Shown piece by piece: positions 45,436-55,202 of a stretch of DNA of 64,000 nucleotides. The notes below the pieces were generated by a model. That model saw only the letters and a list, made by a program, of their open reading frames with translations. It was not told the DNA's origin and made no database searches. The first letter of the stretch is position 1, and every line of letters begins with the position of its first letter. Origin of the DNA: JAFAGX01 sp035623255 (GTDB lineage: Bacteria > Acidobacteriota > Terriglobia > Terriglobales > Acidobacteriaceae); assembly GCA_035623255.1 (NCBI GenBank), contig DASPTU010000112.1, positions 1 through 64,000 of the forward strand, written 5' to 3'. The position numbers and the translations under genes were made by a program.

Positions 45436-45810
45436 CTATTCGCGGCGTATAAAATCGTACGAGTCGATCACACAGGCCACGCCGCGTGTGTCCTTCGCGT
45501 CGCCAGAGGCGGGCTCATCCGTACGTACTACTCGCCCGCGGCACTGCACAACGACCGGCTCTTTAGCGCCCGTCACTTCCGGTGGCAGGGCGATCTCAAA
45601 TTCGACATTGGAGCCGACATCCAAAGCAGCATCGGCGCGGATGTAGACTCCCGCCGCACTCAAATTTCCAGTTACACCAGCGTGCTGCCCCGCCTCTTCG
45701 GTCTTGTGAATTTTTATGGGTAATTCCAGAGGGAACCGTTTTCCCGTCCGTGCTTCGGACACAAGCCCTCCTCGTTCCTGGCCATTCGTGCGAGCAGAAG
45801 CCAGCTCCAT
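45436..45810 (-). CDS. PilZ-domain c-di-GMP receptor
   Basis: 124 residues. The c-di-GMP-binding RxxxR motif (RTGKR) and the N-x-S-x-x-G motif (NLSAAG) are intact, so it should bind c-di-GMP. It is a stand-alone single domain. ATG 45810 follows AGGAGA. It is a candidate receptor for the diguanylate cyclase and HD-GYP enzymes elsewhere in the window. Confidence 0.9.
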   Translation of the reverse strand: MELASARTNGQERGGLVSEARTGKRFPLELPIKIHKTEEAGQHAGVTGNLSAAGVYIRADAALDVGSNVEFEIALPPEVTGAKEPVVVQCRGRVVRTDEPASGDAKDTRGVACVIDSYDFIRRE

Positions 45811-45978
45811 AAGCGTCTCCTATGGAGTTTGTATTGTACTAACCCGCCCTTATATCACGGATAGTACCCCCTCTCAAGCCCGATTCGTGCCAGAACACGG
45901 GTAGGAAGTAGGTTCCCCTGCCACAATAGGACTCGCAAATACCGTCAAATAAGAATCATCCCGCCTGGGTCGAATCCC

Positions 45979-46707
45979 ATGGTGCTGGCCAAACATCTAT
46001 TGCCGGGTAACGTGCGAACCGGAGGGATGATCGGCGGGCTAGGGCCCGAGTCCACAATCGATTACTACCGCTCCATCATTGCACGCTTTCGCGCCCGGAA
46101 ACCGGGCGGGGGATATCCGCACTTGATCATCAACAGCCTTGACGTCGACAAAGGCATTGCCTTCCTCGATGCGGGGCAGCTTCACGACCTGGCTGACTAT
46201 ATCTCCGGCGGTGTGGAGTCGCTGGTGCGGGCCGGTGCGGACTTCGCTTTCATAGCGGCAAACACGCCCCATCTCATCTTCGATGAGGTTCAAGGCCGGT
46301 CGGCTATCCCGCTTCTCAGCATCGTTCGTGCGACGTGTGAGCACGCAAAGTCACTGCGCCTGAAGAAGGTCGGTCTGTTTGGAACCGGTTTTACCATGAA
46401 GGCAAATTTCTACCCCGAGGAGTTTAAGCGGGCAGGGATCGCCTTGGTCCGTCCTAAGGAAGCAGAAGGCGAATTCATCCATAGGAAGTACATCGATGAA
46501 CTCCTAAACAACCAATTTCTGCCGGAAAGCAGGACCGAGATTCTGCGGATTGCGCAACGCATGCAAGCCGAAGACGGAGTGGAAGCCGTGGTCCTCGCAG
46601 GCACGGAGTTGCCGCTCTTGTTGCGCGACTCGGGCAGTTCCCCGGTCAAGTTTCTCGACACAACCGTAATTCACGTGGAAGCGATCGTTGACGAGTTGCT
46701 AAGCTAA
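45979..46707 (+). CDS. Aspartate/glutamate racemase-family protein lacking both catalytic cysteines
   Basis: 242 residues with the two-lobed racemase fold: GGLGPESTIDYY at the N-terminus, the first active-site loop AANTPH (residues 93-98) and the second AGTELPLLL (207-215). In classical Asp/Glu racemases these loops read CNT and GCTE; here the cysteine positions are Ala94 and Gly208, so the two-cysteine racemisation mechanism is not possible. All surrounding segments are well kept, so it is probably folded and functional, with another chemistry or a binding role. It is divergent from the PilZ gene. Confidence 0.82.
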   Translation: MVLAKHLLPGNVRTGGMIGGLGPESTIDYYRSIIARFRARKPGGGYPHLIINSLDVDKGIAFLDAGQLHDLADYISGGVESLVRAGADFAFIAANTPHLIFDEVQGRSAIPLLSIVRATCEHAKSLRLKKVGLFGTGFTMKANFYPEEFKRAGIALVRPKEAEGEFIHRKYIDELLNNQFLPESRTEILRIAQRMQAEDGVEAVVLAGTELPLLLRDSGSSPVKFLDTTVIHVEAIVDELLS

Positions 46708-46807
46708 TGACCCACCGAGCCCGGAGTAGCACGCCTTCCCCGTGGTCAGCTTCTGAGGAAAGGGCTCATCTAAACTGTTTGACCGATAAGGTTTTGAAGG
46801 AGTTCAC

Positions 46808-48340
46808 ATGACCCTCAGGCGCGAGCAGTTTCCTCGAGCTTTGTACGTTGTGGTTTTGTGTTCGTTTGCCCTGCAGTTGGTGTCCGCTTGTGCCTGGAGT
46901 CAGCAGACTCCCTCTGGGCAATCGGCCAAATCAGGTGGGTCCGCTCCGCAGAAGCCCAATCCCATTACCGAACTGGGTAAAGCCGCAGGCGGCCGCCCAT
47001 CAGAAGCGCCGGCAATCCTGCAGCAGTTGAATTCGGCCCTGGAGAGCGTGGTAGCTAAGGTTTCGCCGGCAGTTGTGCAGATTCAGGTAACCGGGTTCGG
47101 AGCGGTGGAAGGAAGCAGCAGCCACGGTGAAACAGCTCTGGTTGCACGCCAGCGTGCCATTGGATCAGGGGTAATCGTTGACTCCGACGGTTACATTGTG
47201 ACCAACGCTCACGTGGTGGAGGGTGCGCGGCGCATTCGGGTGATATTGCCAATGCCCTCAGTCGATTTCCCACAAGTCCAGCCGGTTGGAAAACAGCATG
47301 TCGTAGACGCCAAGCTGATTGGCCTGCACAAAGAGTCCGACCTCGCGCTCATTAAGATCGACGAAACCGGCTTGCCAACCCTGTCGCTGGGAAGTGCACG
47401 CCGCGTGCACCAAGGACAATTAGTCTTTGCCATCGGCAGCCCGGAAGGCCTGGAAAACTCCGTGAGCATGGGCGTGGTCAGCTCGGTCGGGCGCCAACCC
47501 GATCCGGAGAACCCCATGGTCTACATCCAAACCGACGCTCCCATTAATCCCGGAAACAGCGGTGGACCCCTGGTGGACATGGATGGCTACGTCCTCGGCA
47601 TTAACACCATGATTTTGTCCGAAGGCGGCGGCAGCGAGGGCCTGGGATTCGCGATTCCTGCGAGGGTTGTGCGCTTCGTGTACTTGAGCCTGCGAAAGCA
47701 CGGCCACGTGCATCGCGTTGAAATCAAGGCGGCCATGCAGAACATCACGCCTTCTCTGGCGGAGGGACTTCATCTGTCGCAGAGCTACGGCGTCATCGTT
47801 TGCGATATTACGCCGGATGGTCCAGCCGAAAGCGCCGGCCTGAAGATTGGGGACATTGTCATCAGCGCCGATGATCGTCCAATCGATACCTTGTCTGGGC
47901 TGACTGCCGCAATGTATCTCCATCCCCTTGATGAACCGTTGAAGATGGTGGTGAAACGGGGGACTGAAACGAAAACCTTGTACATTCCGGTGATCGAATC
48001 GCGCAATCCCATGGAGAAATTAGTGGACGACGTCGACCCTGACAAAAGTCTGGTTGAGCCGCTGGGGATTTTGGCGGTTGATTTGAACGATCAATTTCGT
48101 TCGGTAATCGGCGATTTGCGGATTCCTGACGGGGTGTTGGTGGTCGCCCGCGCGGCCGAACTTATCAGCCCCGAAACCGGTCTTAAAACCGGCGACGTCG
48201 TTCACAGCGTCAACAACATGCCAATCAACTCAGTGGACTCGTTTCGGGCGATGTTGAAAGAGGTAAAGCCGAATTCGCCAGTTGTGCTGCAGATCGAGCG
48301 TGACGGAGGCCTGCAGTGGCTCGCGTTTGAGATGGATTGA
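46808..48340 (+). CDS. HtrA/DegP-type periplasmic serine protease with two PDZ domains
   Basis: 510 residues with a signal peptide after AAGGAG. The trypsin-like catalytic triad is visible: His in TNAHVV, Asp in KESDLALIK, Ser in GNSGGPLV. Two PDZ domains follow (about 315-400 and 410-500). DegP-type proteases degrade or refold damaged envelope proteins and are often under ECF sigma control. This gene lies alone between the racemase-like gene and the DUF2207 gene. Confidence 0.93.
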   Translation: MTLRREQFPRALYVVVLCSFALQLVSACAWSQQTPSGQSAKSGGSAPQKPNPITELGKAAGGRPSEAPAILQQLNSALESVVAKVSPAVVQIQVTGFGAVEGSSSHGETALVARQRAIGSGVIVDSDGYIVTNAHVVEGARRIRVILPMPSVDFPQVQPVGKQHVVDAKLIGLHKESDLALIKIDETGLPTLSLGSARRVHQGQLVFAIGSPEGLENSVSMGVVSSVGRQPDPENPMVYIQTDAPINPGNSGGPLVDMDGYVLGINTMILSEGGGSEGLGFAIPARVVRFVYLSLRKHGHVHRVEIKAAMQNITPSLAEGLHLSQSYGVIVCDITPDGPAESAGLKIGDIVISADDRPIDTLSGLTAAMYLHPLDEPLKMVVKRGTETKTLYIPVIESRNPMEKLVDDVDPDKSLVEPLGILAVDLNDQFRSVIGDLRIPDGVLVVARAAELISPETGLKTGDVVHSVNNMPINSVDSFRAMLKEVKPNSPVVLQIERDGGLQWLAFEMD

Positions 48341-48424
48341 CTCGACTCGGGTAAGGCTCGGAGGTATCTTGTGGTCCAACGTAACGCCGACGCTTACAAA
48401 GTAGCCCGGCGGATGCCCTGCTGA

Positions 48425-50224
48425 TCAGAACGCACCACCACCGCCGCCGCCAAAGCCTCCGCCGGAGAATCCGCCGCCGCTGCTGAAGCCGCCGCCACTC
48501 CAACCGGATCCGGTGGAACTCGCCCGCGGAGCTGAGACGAAAACCTGGTGCATGTCGTTCGCCATGCTATTCATCGAACTCGAAAACAAAATCGGATTGA
48601 ATCCCATAGGATAAGCGTATCCCGCGGGCGCAACATACCAGCTCGGCGGGTCTTTCACAATTCCCGCGAAAGCCTGCGCCCAATGGTGCTCCACACCTAG
48701 CGCCATGGCATAGGGAAGATACTTCTCAAATGTGTCGGGAGGCATACGCTGCAAGCGATCCTTGTCTACACGGTTCATGAACTCCTGGAAGCCGAGTACA
48801 GCAACCTGCGTGCGGCCGCCCTTGATGGTTTTGGCCGTCATCTGTCGCGCGAACAGCCACCAAATAATGGCAGAAATGATGCCGCACGCAACCAGCAACC
48901 AGGTCGAACTGAACACGTCTTTATGCCACAGGAATTGCAGTAACAAGAACGGAGCCACGATGACGAGAACACCAACAAAGTTGTAGCCGTTTGCCGACTC
49001 CGGATCGAGGAGATACATGCCCTTATTTTTCAGCTGGGCCATGATGTCCTGCCGGATGACGGGAATCGCAGTATAGAAGCGGTTTTTTAGGCTGGAAAGG
49101 CGGATTTCGCTGCCGCCGCCGAAAATGTTCTCCAGCATCACCCGCTCATGTGGCTGCAGACCTTGCCACTTCTGCTGCAAGACCAGCAGATGGAGAATGT
49201 AATCCTTGTGATGAAATACCAGTCCCTCATCCTTGGTTTCCTCAATTTTTACGAAGCCGCGAACGGCCAAATCCACGATGGTCGAAGTGATGTCACGAGG
49301 ATGAATGGTGTCGCCGAGCAGGGTTCCGGCCTCAGCGGGCGAGATGCCGGAGGGCGGTTCGTACATTGGGGCCACAGAAATGCCGGGATCAGGATCGCGT
49401 CCCCAGTACCACCATATGACGAACATCACAGCGAGCGTCCAGAAAGGCAGAAACACGATAGGGTTGCTGCCCAGAAACCACATTGCTCGGGTAAATGCTC
49501 CCGGCGATTCGAGAATTCCCTTGGGGACATAAATGTCGATTGTCAGCCCGCCGCGCATGGGCAGTGGATTCTTCGTCTCAAAGCTGACCTGGGCGCCATT
49601 TACGTCCGAGGTTGCATCACGCTCAGCAGAGCCATACACGCCGGTGAAGGCTTGGGCCCGAAGTGATCCGGCAGCAGAACCGGGAAAGGTCACCAAGGCG
49701 GAGGCATGATCAATCGGCACCGGCCAGTCGTTGCCGGTCACATTCCAGTAAAATTCGTCGTGGTCTTCAAAAAAACGAGTGGCGTTGCGGACGATGTAAT
49801 CAATGTTTACAACTCGCGTGGCATCTTCGGCGCCGGGGATGTAGATCTTAAGATCCCGATAATCCCCCGACTTTGAGGATTGGTACTTGAGCTTCTCCCC
49901 ATTTTCATCGGTCACGCTCGTGACCTTTAGAAAAAGTGTGAAGTTAGTCCCGCCCGGCCCGGGGTATTCGACGGGGATGAAACGGTGAATCCCGTGCCAT
50001 TGGCCGCTGAATTCTAATGTGATTCGCTCCTGCACAATCGCAGAGCCATCCTGAGCGACTGAAATATTGCTGTTGAAGTCAGTGATGCGCCAGCTGCGGC
50101 CAAACAGCGGAGCAGCGAGTACGCCGACGATTCCGAGGCAGAACAGTGCTCGCGAGAGATACCCACGCAACCAAGCGGACCCGATTATCAGAATCTTCTG
50201 CGCGTCCCGGTGTTCACCACTCAT
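48425..50224 (-). CDS. DUF2207-family membrane protein
   Basis: 599 residues. An N-terminal signal/anchor, an extracytoplasmic beta domain (about 45-240) with the HRFIPV...GPGGTNF pattern, membrane helices near 255-275 and two around 410-460, and a Ser/Gly-rich C-terminus ([19 protein letters not shown] repeats). The function of the family is not established. It follows the LemA gene by 6 bases, the usual arrangement for this pair. Confidence 0.87.
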   Translation of the reverse strand: MSGEHRDAQKILIIGSAWLRGYLSRALFCLGIVGVLAAPLFGRSWRITDFNSNISVAQDGSAIVQERITLEFSGQWHGIHRFIPVEYPGPGGTNFTLFLKVTSVTDENGEKLKYQSSKSGDYRDLKIYIPGAEDATRVVNIDYIVRNATRFFEDHDEFYWNVTGNDWPVPIDHASALVTFPGSAAGSLRAQAFTGVYGSAERDATSDVNGAQVSFETKNPLPMRGGLTIDIYVPKGILESPGAFTRAMWFLGSNPIVFLPFWTLAVMFVIWWYWGRDPDPGISVAPMYEPPSGISPAEAGTLLGDTIHPRDITSTIVDLAVRGFVKIEETKDEGLVFHHKDYILHLLVLQQKWQGLQPHERVMLENIFGGGSEIRLSSLKNRFYTAIPVIRQDIMAQLKNKGMYLLDPESANGYNFVGVLVIVAPFLLLQFLWHKDVFSSTWLLVACGIISAIIWWLFARQMTAKTIKGGRTQVAVLGFQEFMNRVDKDRLQRMPPDTFEKYLPYAMALGVEHHWAQAFAGIVKDPPSWYVAPAGYAYPMGFNPILFSSSMNSMANDMHQVFVSAPRASSTGSGWSGGGFSSGGGFSGGGFGGGGGGAF

Positions 50225-50230
50225 CGATTT

Positions 50231-50779
50231 TCAAAACTTAACGGCAACGGGTTCGCGGTCGGCGGCAGCAGTTTCAAAGAATTGCCGCTGTGTGAAGCCA
50301 AACATACCTGCCAGGATGTTCGTGGGGAAGGACTGAATTCGAGTGTTTAGGTCGCGAACTACGGCGTTGTAGTAGCGGCGCGCATTCTGGATGCTGTCCT
50401 CAGTTTGGCTTAATGAAGCCTGCAGCTGCATGAACTGCTCGTTGGCTTTGAGCTCCGGGTAGTTCTCAGCAACGGCGAACAGACTCTTGAGCGCTCCGCT
50501 GAGCTGATTCTCTGCTTGCGCCTTGTCCGCGGGCGTAGTGGCCTGCATCGCCATTGAACGATATTTTGTGACGTTCTCGAAGGTCCCCTTTTCGTGGGCG
50601 GCGTATCCTTTGACCGTCTCGACCAGGTTCGGAATCAGGTCGTGGCGCCGTTTAAGTTGCACGTCAATGTCCGACCAAGCCGAATCGGTGCGCACGCGCA
50701 GCTGGACTAACTGGTTGTACACGGCAACCAGGAAGAACCCAATCACTACGATAATGCCAAGAATGATCCAACCGGCCAT
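50231..50779 (-). CDS. lemA: LemA family membrane protein
   Basis: 182 residues. One N-terminal membrane helix (about 2-20) followed by an all-helical domain with the family signatures WSDIDVQLKRRHDLIPNLVETV, YPELKAN and RRYYNAVVRDLN. LemA proteins face outward and commonly pair with DUF2207 or TPM-domain proteins, as here. ATG 50779 follows AAGGGA. The role is unknown in most bacteria. Confidence 0.93.
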   Translation of the reverse strand: MAGWIILGIIVVIGFFLVAVYNQLVQLRVRTDSAWSDIDVQLKRRHDLIPNLVETVKGYAAHEKGTFENVTKYRSMAMQATTPADKAQAENQLSGALKSLFAVAENYPELKANEQFMQLQASLSQTEDSIQNARRYYNAVVRDLNTRIQSFPTNILAGMFGFTQRQFFETAAADREPVAVKF

Positions 50780-50989
50780 TTGCGTTCCCTTCAGAAATGA
50801 GAATCAAATGGGACGGTAACACATGCAGAAAACAGGCGCAATAACGGCCTGCGATCTGGCGCGGTACTATTCCCACGAACGTAGAGTTAAACTTGGATTT
50901 GCCGCTTGGGGTTGCATTGTGGCCGCATGGATCCGCTCAGCATCAAAGATACTGTAGGTGTCGTGCACGCATGACGATCAGACGCGCCT

Positions 50990-52000
50990 ATGAAACGTTC
51001 TTTTGAGATTGTAGTACGGATGTTTTACGTCAGTGTGATTGCTGTGAGCCTTGCAGCATTGGCCCACGCGCAAACCTGTTTCACCTCCGCCGACATGGAA
51101 GAGGCAACTCGAACCGCCCTGCAGAATGCAGGCAAGCAGTACTTCGACATGGTCTCGCGGGGCGATAGTGGTTCGCTAAAACAGAATGCAATCGCCAGCC
51201 TGGCGTCCGATTTTTCCGGGATCGACAATGCGCTCAAGGACAGTCAGGATGCGTTCGCAGGATCCTCAGCTACAGCGCGGCCGCCGTTTCTTCTGAGGGT
51301 GGAAGGGACCACACCCTTGCAGCGTGCCGAATTCCTTTGCGGTGTCTTTGGGCCGAGTGGTCAAACCGCCAATAGCGCAGAGTTTGTCATCCCGAATCTG
51401 GCGCCCGGGAATTATGGGATCGTGATCATCGACGTGAGTGGCCCGAAAGGCCCACGCACTGTCTCCTTTGTACTGGAACAGCAAGGCAGCAACTGGAAGA
51501 TCGGCGGATTCTATGTGAAGGACCCGCAGATCAAAGGACATGACGGGAACTGGTTTGCAGACAAAGCTCGTGACTTCAAGTCGAAGGGCGAGAGTGTGAA
51601 TGCCTGGTTTTACTACGTCGAAGCTCGTGAGCTGTTGGTCCCGGTTCCATTCATGTATACGCAAATGACCGACAAGCTCTATGACGAATCGCAGACTGTG
51701 AAACCAGCGGATCTGCCCGTAAGCGGCAACACGACCAGTCTCACGGCGGGGGGGAAAACCTATACGCTAACCACGATCTTCCCGCTTCCAGTCGGTGACG
51801 ATCTCGATCTCGTCGTTAAATATCAATGCGCCGATGTGTCCGACACCGCCCGGACATTTGAACAGAATACCTCGGTAATGGCAGCAGTCCTGGCTAAGTT
51901 CCCCCAGCTGCGCAGTGCCTTTGACGGAATTGTGGCCCGCGCCGTCGAACCCTCAGGTCGAGACTACGGTTCGATGCTGCCGATGAAAGACATCAAGTAG
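50990..52000 (+). CDS. Secreted protein, unknown
   Basis: 336 residues with a signal peptide ending near ALAHAQ. Two cysteines are close to the mature N-terminus and centre (TCFTS, FLCGVF). A central beta-rich region (about 120-190) has PRTVSFVLEQQGSNWKIGGFYVKD, which resembles the lipocalin-like or NTF2-like strand pattern of secreted proteins. No family could be named. It is convergent with the ECF sigma gene across a strong hairpin. Confidence 0.72.
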   Translation: MKRSFEIVVRMFYVSVIAVSLAALAHAQTCFTSADMEEATRTALQNAGKQYFDMVSRGDSGSLKQNAIASLASDFSGIDNALKDSQDAFAGSSATARPPFLLRVEGTTPLQRAEFLCGVFGPSGQTANSAEFVIPNLAPGNYGIVIIDVSGPKGPRTVSFVLEQQGSNWKIGGFYVKDPQIKGHDGNWFADKARDFKSKGESVNAWFYYVEARELLVPVPFMYTQMTDKLYDESQTVKPADLPVSGNTTSLTAGGKTYTLTTIFPLPVGDDLDLVVKYQCADVSDTARTFEQNTSVMAAVLAKFPQLRSAFDGIVARAVEPSGRDYGSMLPMKDIK

Positions 52001-52023
52001 CAGCGGGTCAGCAACGAAAAAAC

Positions 52024-52044
52024 GGACGGGCCGATGGCCCGTCC
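52024..52044 (-). terminator. Intrinsic terminator for the HK-RR-ECF operon
   Basis: GGACGGGCC (52024-52032) and GGCCCGTCC (52036-52044) make a perfect 9-bp stem with a 3-base loop. Reading on the minus strand the hairpin is followed by GTTTTTTC, a proper T-run, 40 bases after the sigma stop. On the plus strand the tail is weaker, so it may also serve the convergent gene at 50990. Confidence 0.85.
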
Positions 52045-52083
52045 TTAGGGAGAGATGCCGACTCGAGGAGGTGGAGAAGCCCG

Positions 52084-52713
52084 CTAGCGTACCTCGGCCA
52101 GCTGCGTTCGCAGCTTGTGGGTTGCGCGGAACAGCGTATTCTTGATGGTTCCTTCGCTGGTGTTCAGAATGCCTGCAACCGTGCGCAGGCGCAAGCCGTG
52201 ATAATGCTTCAATTCGAAAACCACTCGCTCGCGGGGCGAGAGTCGCTCCATCGCCCGTCGTATAAAGGCGAGGAGTTCCCGGCTCATCATGCTTCGCTCG
52301 GGACTGGTTCCGGCACGCTGGTCAGGCAGACGATCAAGCACTTGCTCCTCCTCACCATCGGACGAAATGGTGGTAGTCAGATCGCGAGCGCGTGAAGATC
52401 GCTTCCGCAGATGGTCCAGGCAAAGATTGGTGACGATCCGATAAATCCAGGTGTAGAACGAACATTCGAACCGAAAGCTGCCCAGGTTGACATAAGCGCG
52501 GAGGAACGCTTCCTGGTAGATGTCCTGGCCGTCCTCCTGGGAGCCAGTGAGATGAACGGCGAGGCGAAGCACGGCACGGTCATACTGGCGTACCAATTCC
52601 TCGAAAGCGGCGGTATTGCCCATCTGGGCTTCGCGGACCAGCAACGTATCATCGATCCGGGCTGTGCCAACTTTCTCCCGTGGTTGTCCTTGCAGCTGTA
52701 GTGCGTTTTCCAC
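52084..52713 (-). CDS. ECF RNA polymerase sigma factor, paralogue of 14298-14894
   Basis: 209 residues with a GTG start after AGGGGG. Regions 2 and 4 are as in the paralogue at 14298, with RIDDTLLVREAQ, FRFECSFYTWIYRIVTNLCLDHLRK and VFELKHYHGLRLRTV nearly identical. No anti-sigma gene is adjacent; instead a histidine kinase and response regulator precede it on the same strand with gaps of only 16 and 21 bases. The control of this sigma may therefore pass through the two-component system rather than an anti-sigma. Confidence 0.92.
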   Translation of the reverse strand: MENALQLQGQPREKVGTARIDDTLLVREAQMGNTAAFEELVRQYDRAVLRLAVHLTGSQEDGQDIYQEAFLRAYVNLGSFRFECSFYTWIYRIVTNLCLDHLRKRSSRARDLTTTISSDGEEEQVLDRLPDQRAGTSPERSMMSRELLAFIRRAMERLSPRERVVFELKHYHGLRLRTVAGILNTSEGTIKNTLFRATHKLRTQLAEVR

Positions 52714-52734
52714 TTGCCATCCCCCTGCAACAAC

Positions 52735-53415
52735 TCATCCCACAAACTTGTAGCCGGTCCCATGAACGGTCAGGATGAAGCGCGGTTCGTCCGGCTTAGG
52801 TTCGACCTTCTGCCGTAATCTGACGATGTGCGCATCCACCGTTCTGGTGGTCGGAAAATGGTCGTAGCCCCACACTTCCTCCAACAAACGATCGCGGGTC
52901 AACGTCTCGCCGGGATGATGGAGGAAGTACCTCAGCAGTTCGAATTCCTTGGAAGAAAAATCCACCGCCCTGCCTTTTTTTGAAACCTGGCAATTGCGAA
53001 GATTCACTTCCACCTCACCGAACGCGTATCTTTCTTGTGTTTTGATCGCCGGCCCTGCCCTTCGCAGCACGGCCTTCACCCGCGCCAACAACTCACGAAT
53101 CGAAAAGGGCTTGGTGACGTAATCATCCGCCCCCAATTCCAGGCCCACAACCTTGTCAACTTCCTGGCCACGCGCCGTAAGCATGATGATCGGAATTCCG
53201 GGTTTCTTCGCCTTGAGGGACTTGCAGACGTCGAGCCCGCTCATGCGAGGCATCATCACGTCGAGGATCACCAGGTCCGGAGCGTCGCTCAGGGCGCGCT
53301 CCAGGCCGGCGACCCCGTCGGGCGCGCTGATGACCTGATACCCTTCGAACTCAAAGTTGTCGCGCAGTCCTGCAACCATGTTCGGCTCATCTTCGACGAT
53401 CAGGATTTTCGCCAT
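52735..53415 (-). CDS. OmpR/PhoB-family response regulator
   Basis: 226 residues from ATG 53415. The receiver domain has phospho-acceptor Asp52 (VILDVMMPRMSG), acidic pocket EDE (8-10) and the TKPF lysine. The C-terminal winged helix carries LLEEVWGYDHFPTTRTVDAHIVRLRQK. It is the partner of the kinase at 53432-55096. It binds DNA as dimers on direct repeats; a tandem repeat lies upstream of the operon at 55171-55190. Confidence 0.94.
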   Translation of the reverse strand: MAKILIVEDEPNMVAGLRDNFEFEGYQVISAPDGVAGLERALSDAPDLVILDVMMPRMSGLDVCKSLKAKKPGIPIIMLTARGQEVDKVVGLELGADDYVTKPFSIRELLARVKAVLRRAGPAIKTQERYAFGEVEVNLRNCQVSKKGRAVDFSSKEFELLRYFLHHPGETLTRDRLLEEVWGYDHFPTTRTVDAHIVRLRQKVEPKPDEPRFILTVHGTGYKFVG

Positions 53416-53431
53416 GACCGGATCTCCGAAA

Positions 53432-55096
53432 CTATGCGGAAACCGCTCCGCTGGCACTTGCCCGGCCGTTTACCGGCAAGGTAATCGTGAACTTGCTTCC
53501 CCGTCCCGGCGCGCTATCGACTGCAACATCACCACCGTGTGCTTGCACGATGTGGCGCACCAGAGACAACCCGAGTCCGCTTCCCTTGGTGTTGTGAACC
53601 AACGGATCGCCAACACGATAAAACTTCTCGAAAATCTTTCCCTGTTCATGGGCCGGAATTCCGATTCCATGATCCTCAACCTCCAGCTTGATTGTCCCGT
53701 TGTGGCGGTACAGGTTCACGCCGATAAACTTCTGGTCCTGTGAATACTTCAAGGCATTGTTCACCAGGTTCAACAGCGAGCGCGCCATGGCCTCCCGGTC
53801 CACTCGCAGCGCTGGAACGTCGTCAGCGATTTTTTCCTCGAAAGCGAACCCGTTTTGCTCGATCTGATAGCGGTACGACTCCAGCGTGTTGTGCACCAGT
53901 TCGCGCATATCGGTTTCGCGGAAGTCATACTCCTTGCGGCCTGCTTCAATCCGTGAGAAATCAAGGATGTTGTTAATCAGCGCGGTCAGGCGTTCACTCT
54001 CTTTGCGAATAATCGAGTAGTACTCCTGGTACTTCTCCGGCGACTTCAAACGCCCCATCTCCAGCGTCTCGGCATAAAGGCGAATCAGGGAAAGTGGCGT
54101 TCGCAGCTCATGGGAAACATTGGAAACGAAATCCGACTTCAGCCGCGCCAGCGCCATTTCCCGCGTGATGTTTCGGTGGGTCAGCACAATCCCCCCGGCC
54201 AGTAAGAGCGAGATGGCGGCGAGAATGATAAAGTCCGTTCGAACGAAGTGCTGCTCCAAAGCCGCCAGGGTCGTGCCTGGCAACTTGATTCCCAAAGTCA
54301 GCCCGGAGAAGGCGCCCTCAAGATTGCGTTCTACCTCGGGCGTGCCTCCGTCCCAGCCCGGGGAGGTCAGGAGCGGCGTAGATTCGTACTTTGGACGGAT
54401 CATCATCGCCACGTGGGTCTTCTCGCCTTTCTCTTCCTGGTGCATGAGGACTGAATCGATCGTTTGCGGGAACAACTCATCGTGCAGAAAATCGCCATCG
54501 AAGACCACGCCAGCCAGCACCTTCTTCTGTCCGGAAGCATCAGCCGTCAGAAAAAACTGGCCCGACTCATACACGTGTTTGTCGCCCCGCGGGACCCAAT
54601 CGGCAAAGGCGTGCCGCCGGCCTTTGCCGGCCATCTCCTCCACATCCTTCTGCAGGTCCTTCCCCTCAATCTGCATCCAGCCACTGAACATTCCCGACAG
54701 GTAATCGTGCTCGGTGCGATAGCTGGGGTTCTTCATCTTGTCCGGCTGCGTGCGAAAAACCAGGCCGGTTGCTGGATCGTAGATAAAAACGTGGGCGATA
54801 TACGGATGAGCGGCCAGGATCCGGTCCATGGTCTCGGTGCACGCCTCACCCGACTTAGGAAAGCCATCACTGACCTCATCAATCAGCTCATAGGCTTTGT
54901 GGTTCAACTGCTTCTCCGTAATCAGCAGCACCTGATTGAAATCTCGTTGGAAGGCCGCCTGGATGCCACGATCCCGCTGCACCGATTTCAAGTGGACAAC
55001 CCCCAGAAACACCAACGCGGCTGCCGGCAGTACCACGGCCAATTCCAAAGTCAACATCAGCCGGGTTCGCTCACTGGATCGCCGCTTGGGATTCAT
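53432..55096 (-). CDS. Membrane sensor histidine kinase
   Basis: 554 residues. Membrane helices near 12-32 and about 285-305 bracket a large extracytoplasmic sensor (about 35-285). The HisKA box VSNVSHELRTPLSLIRLY carries the phosphorylated histidine, and the ATPase domain ends with the N, G1 and G2 boxes (LLNLVNNALKYS, DHGIGIP, GSGLGLSLV). It is followed by its regulator and an ECF sigma factor in what appears to be one operon. The signal is unknown. Confidence 0.94.
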   Translation of the reverse strand: MNPKRRSSERTRLMLTLELAVVLPAAALVFLGVVHLKSVQRDRGIQAAFQRDFNQVLLITEKQLNHKAYELIDEVSDGFPKSGEACTETMDRILAAHPYIAHVFIYDPATGLVFRTQPDKMKNPSYRTEHDYLSGMFSGWMQIEGKDLQKDVEEMAGKGRRHAFADWVPRGDKHVYESGQFFLTADASGQKKVLAGVVFDGDFLHDELFPQTIDSVLMHQEEKGEKTHVAMMIRPKYESTPLLTSPGWDGGTPEVERNLEGAFSGLTLGIKLPGTTLAALEQHFVRTDFIILAAISLLLAGGIVLTHRNITREMALARLKSDFVSNVSHELRTPLSLIRLYAETLEMGRLKSPEKYQEYYSIIRKESERLTALINNILDFSRIEAGRKEYDFRETDMRELVHNTLESYRYQIEQNGFAFEEKIADDVPALRVDREAMARSLLNLVNNALKYSQDQKFIGVNLYRHNGTIKLEVEDHGIGIPAHEQGKIFEKFYRVGDPLVHNTKGSGLGLSLVRHIVQAHGGDVAVDSAPGRGSKFTITLPVNGRASASGAVSA

Positions 55097-55170
55097 TCGT
55101 TGCCTCTGATGCGGATGTGCATCAGCCTGGAGACAACATAGTCATTCCCCGACAGTGATGTGTCAATTGA

Positions 55171-55190
55171 GGGTAAAAAGAGGTAAAAAG
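55171..55190. promoter_or_regulatory. Tandem 10-bp direct repeat upstream of the HK-RR-ECF operon
   Basis: Two adjacent copies, gGGTAAAAAG and aGGTAAAAAG, differ at one base and sit exactly one helical turn apart, 75-94 bases before the kinase start codon. OmpR/PhoB-type regulators bind such direct repeats, so this is a candidate autoregulatory site. The neighbouring gene on the same strand ends at 55203. Confidence 0.5.
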
Positions 55191-55202
55191 TTGTGAACTG
55201 GT

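Noticed and set aside
45836..45867. GTACTA ... TAGTAC inverted repeat upstream of the PilZ gene
   Set aside because: The 6-bp arms have a 20-base spacer and no known operator pattern, so chance is likely.
46039..46344. Minus-strand open frame within the racemase-like gene
   Set aside because: It is a shadow of a strongly conserved-looking plus-strand gene and has no start support.
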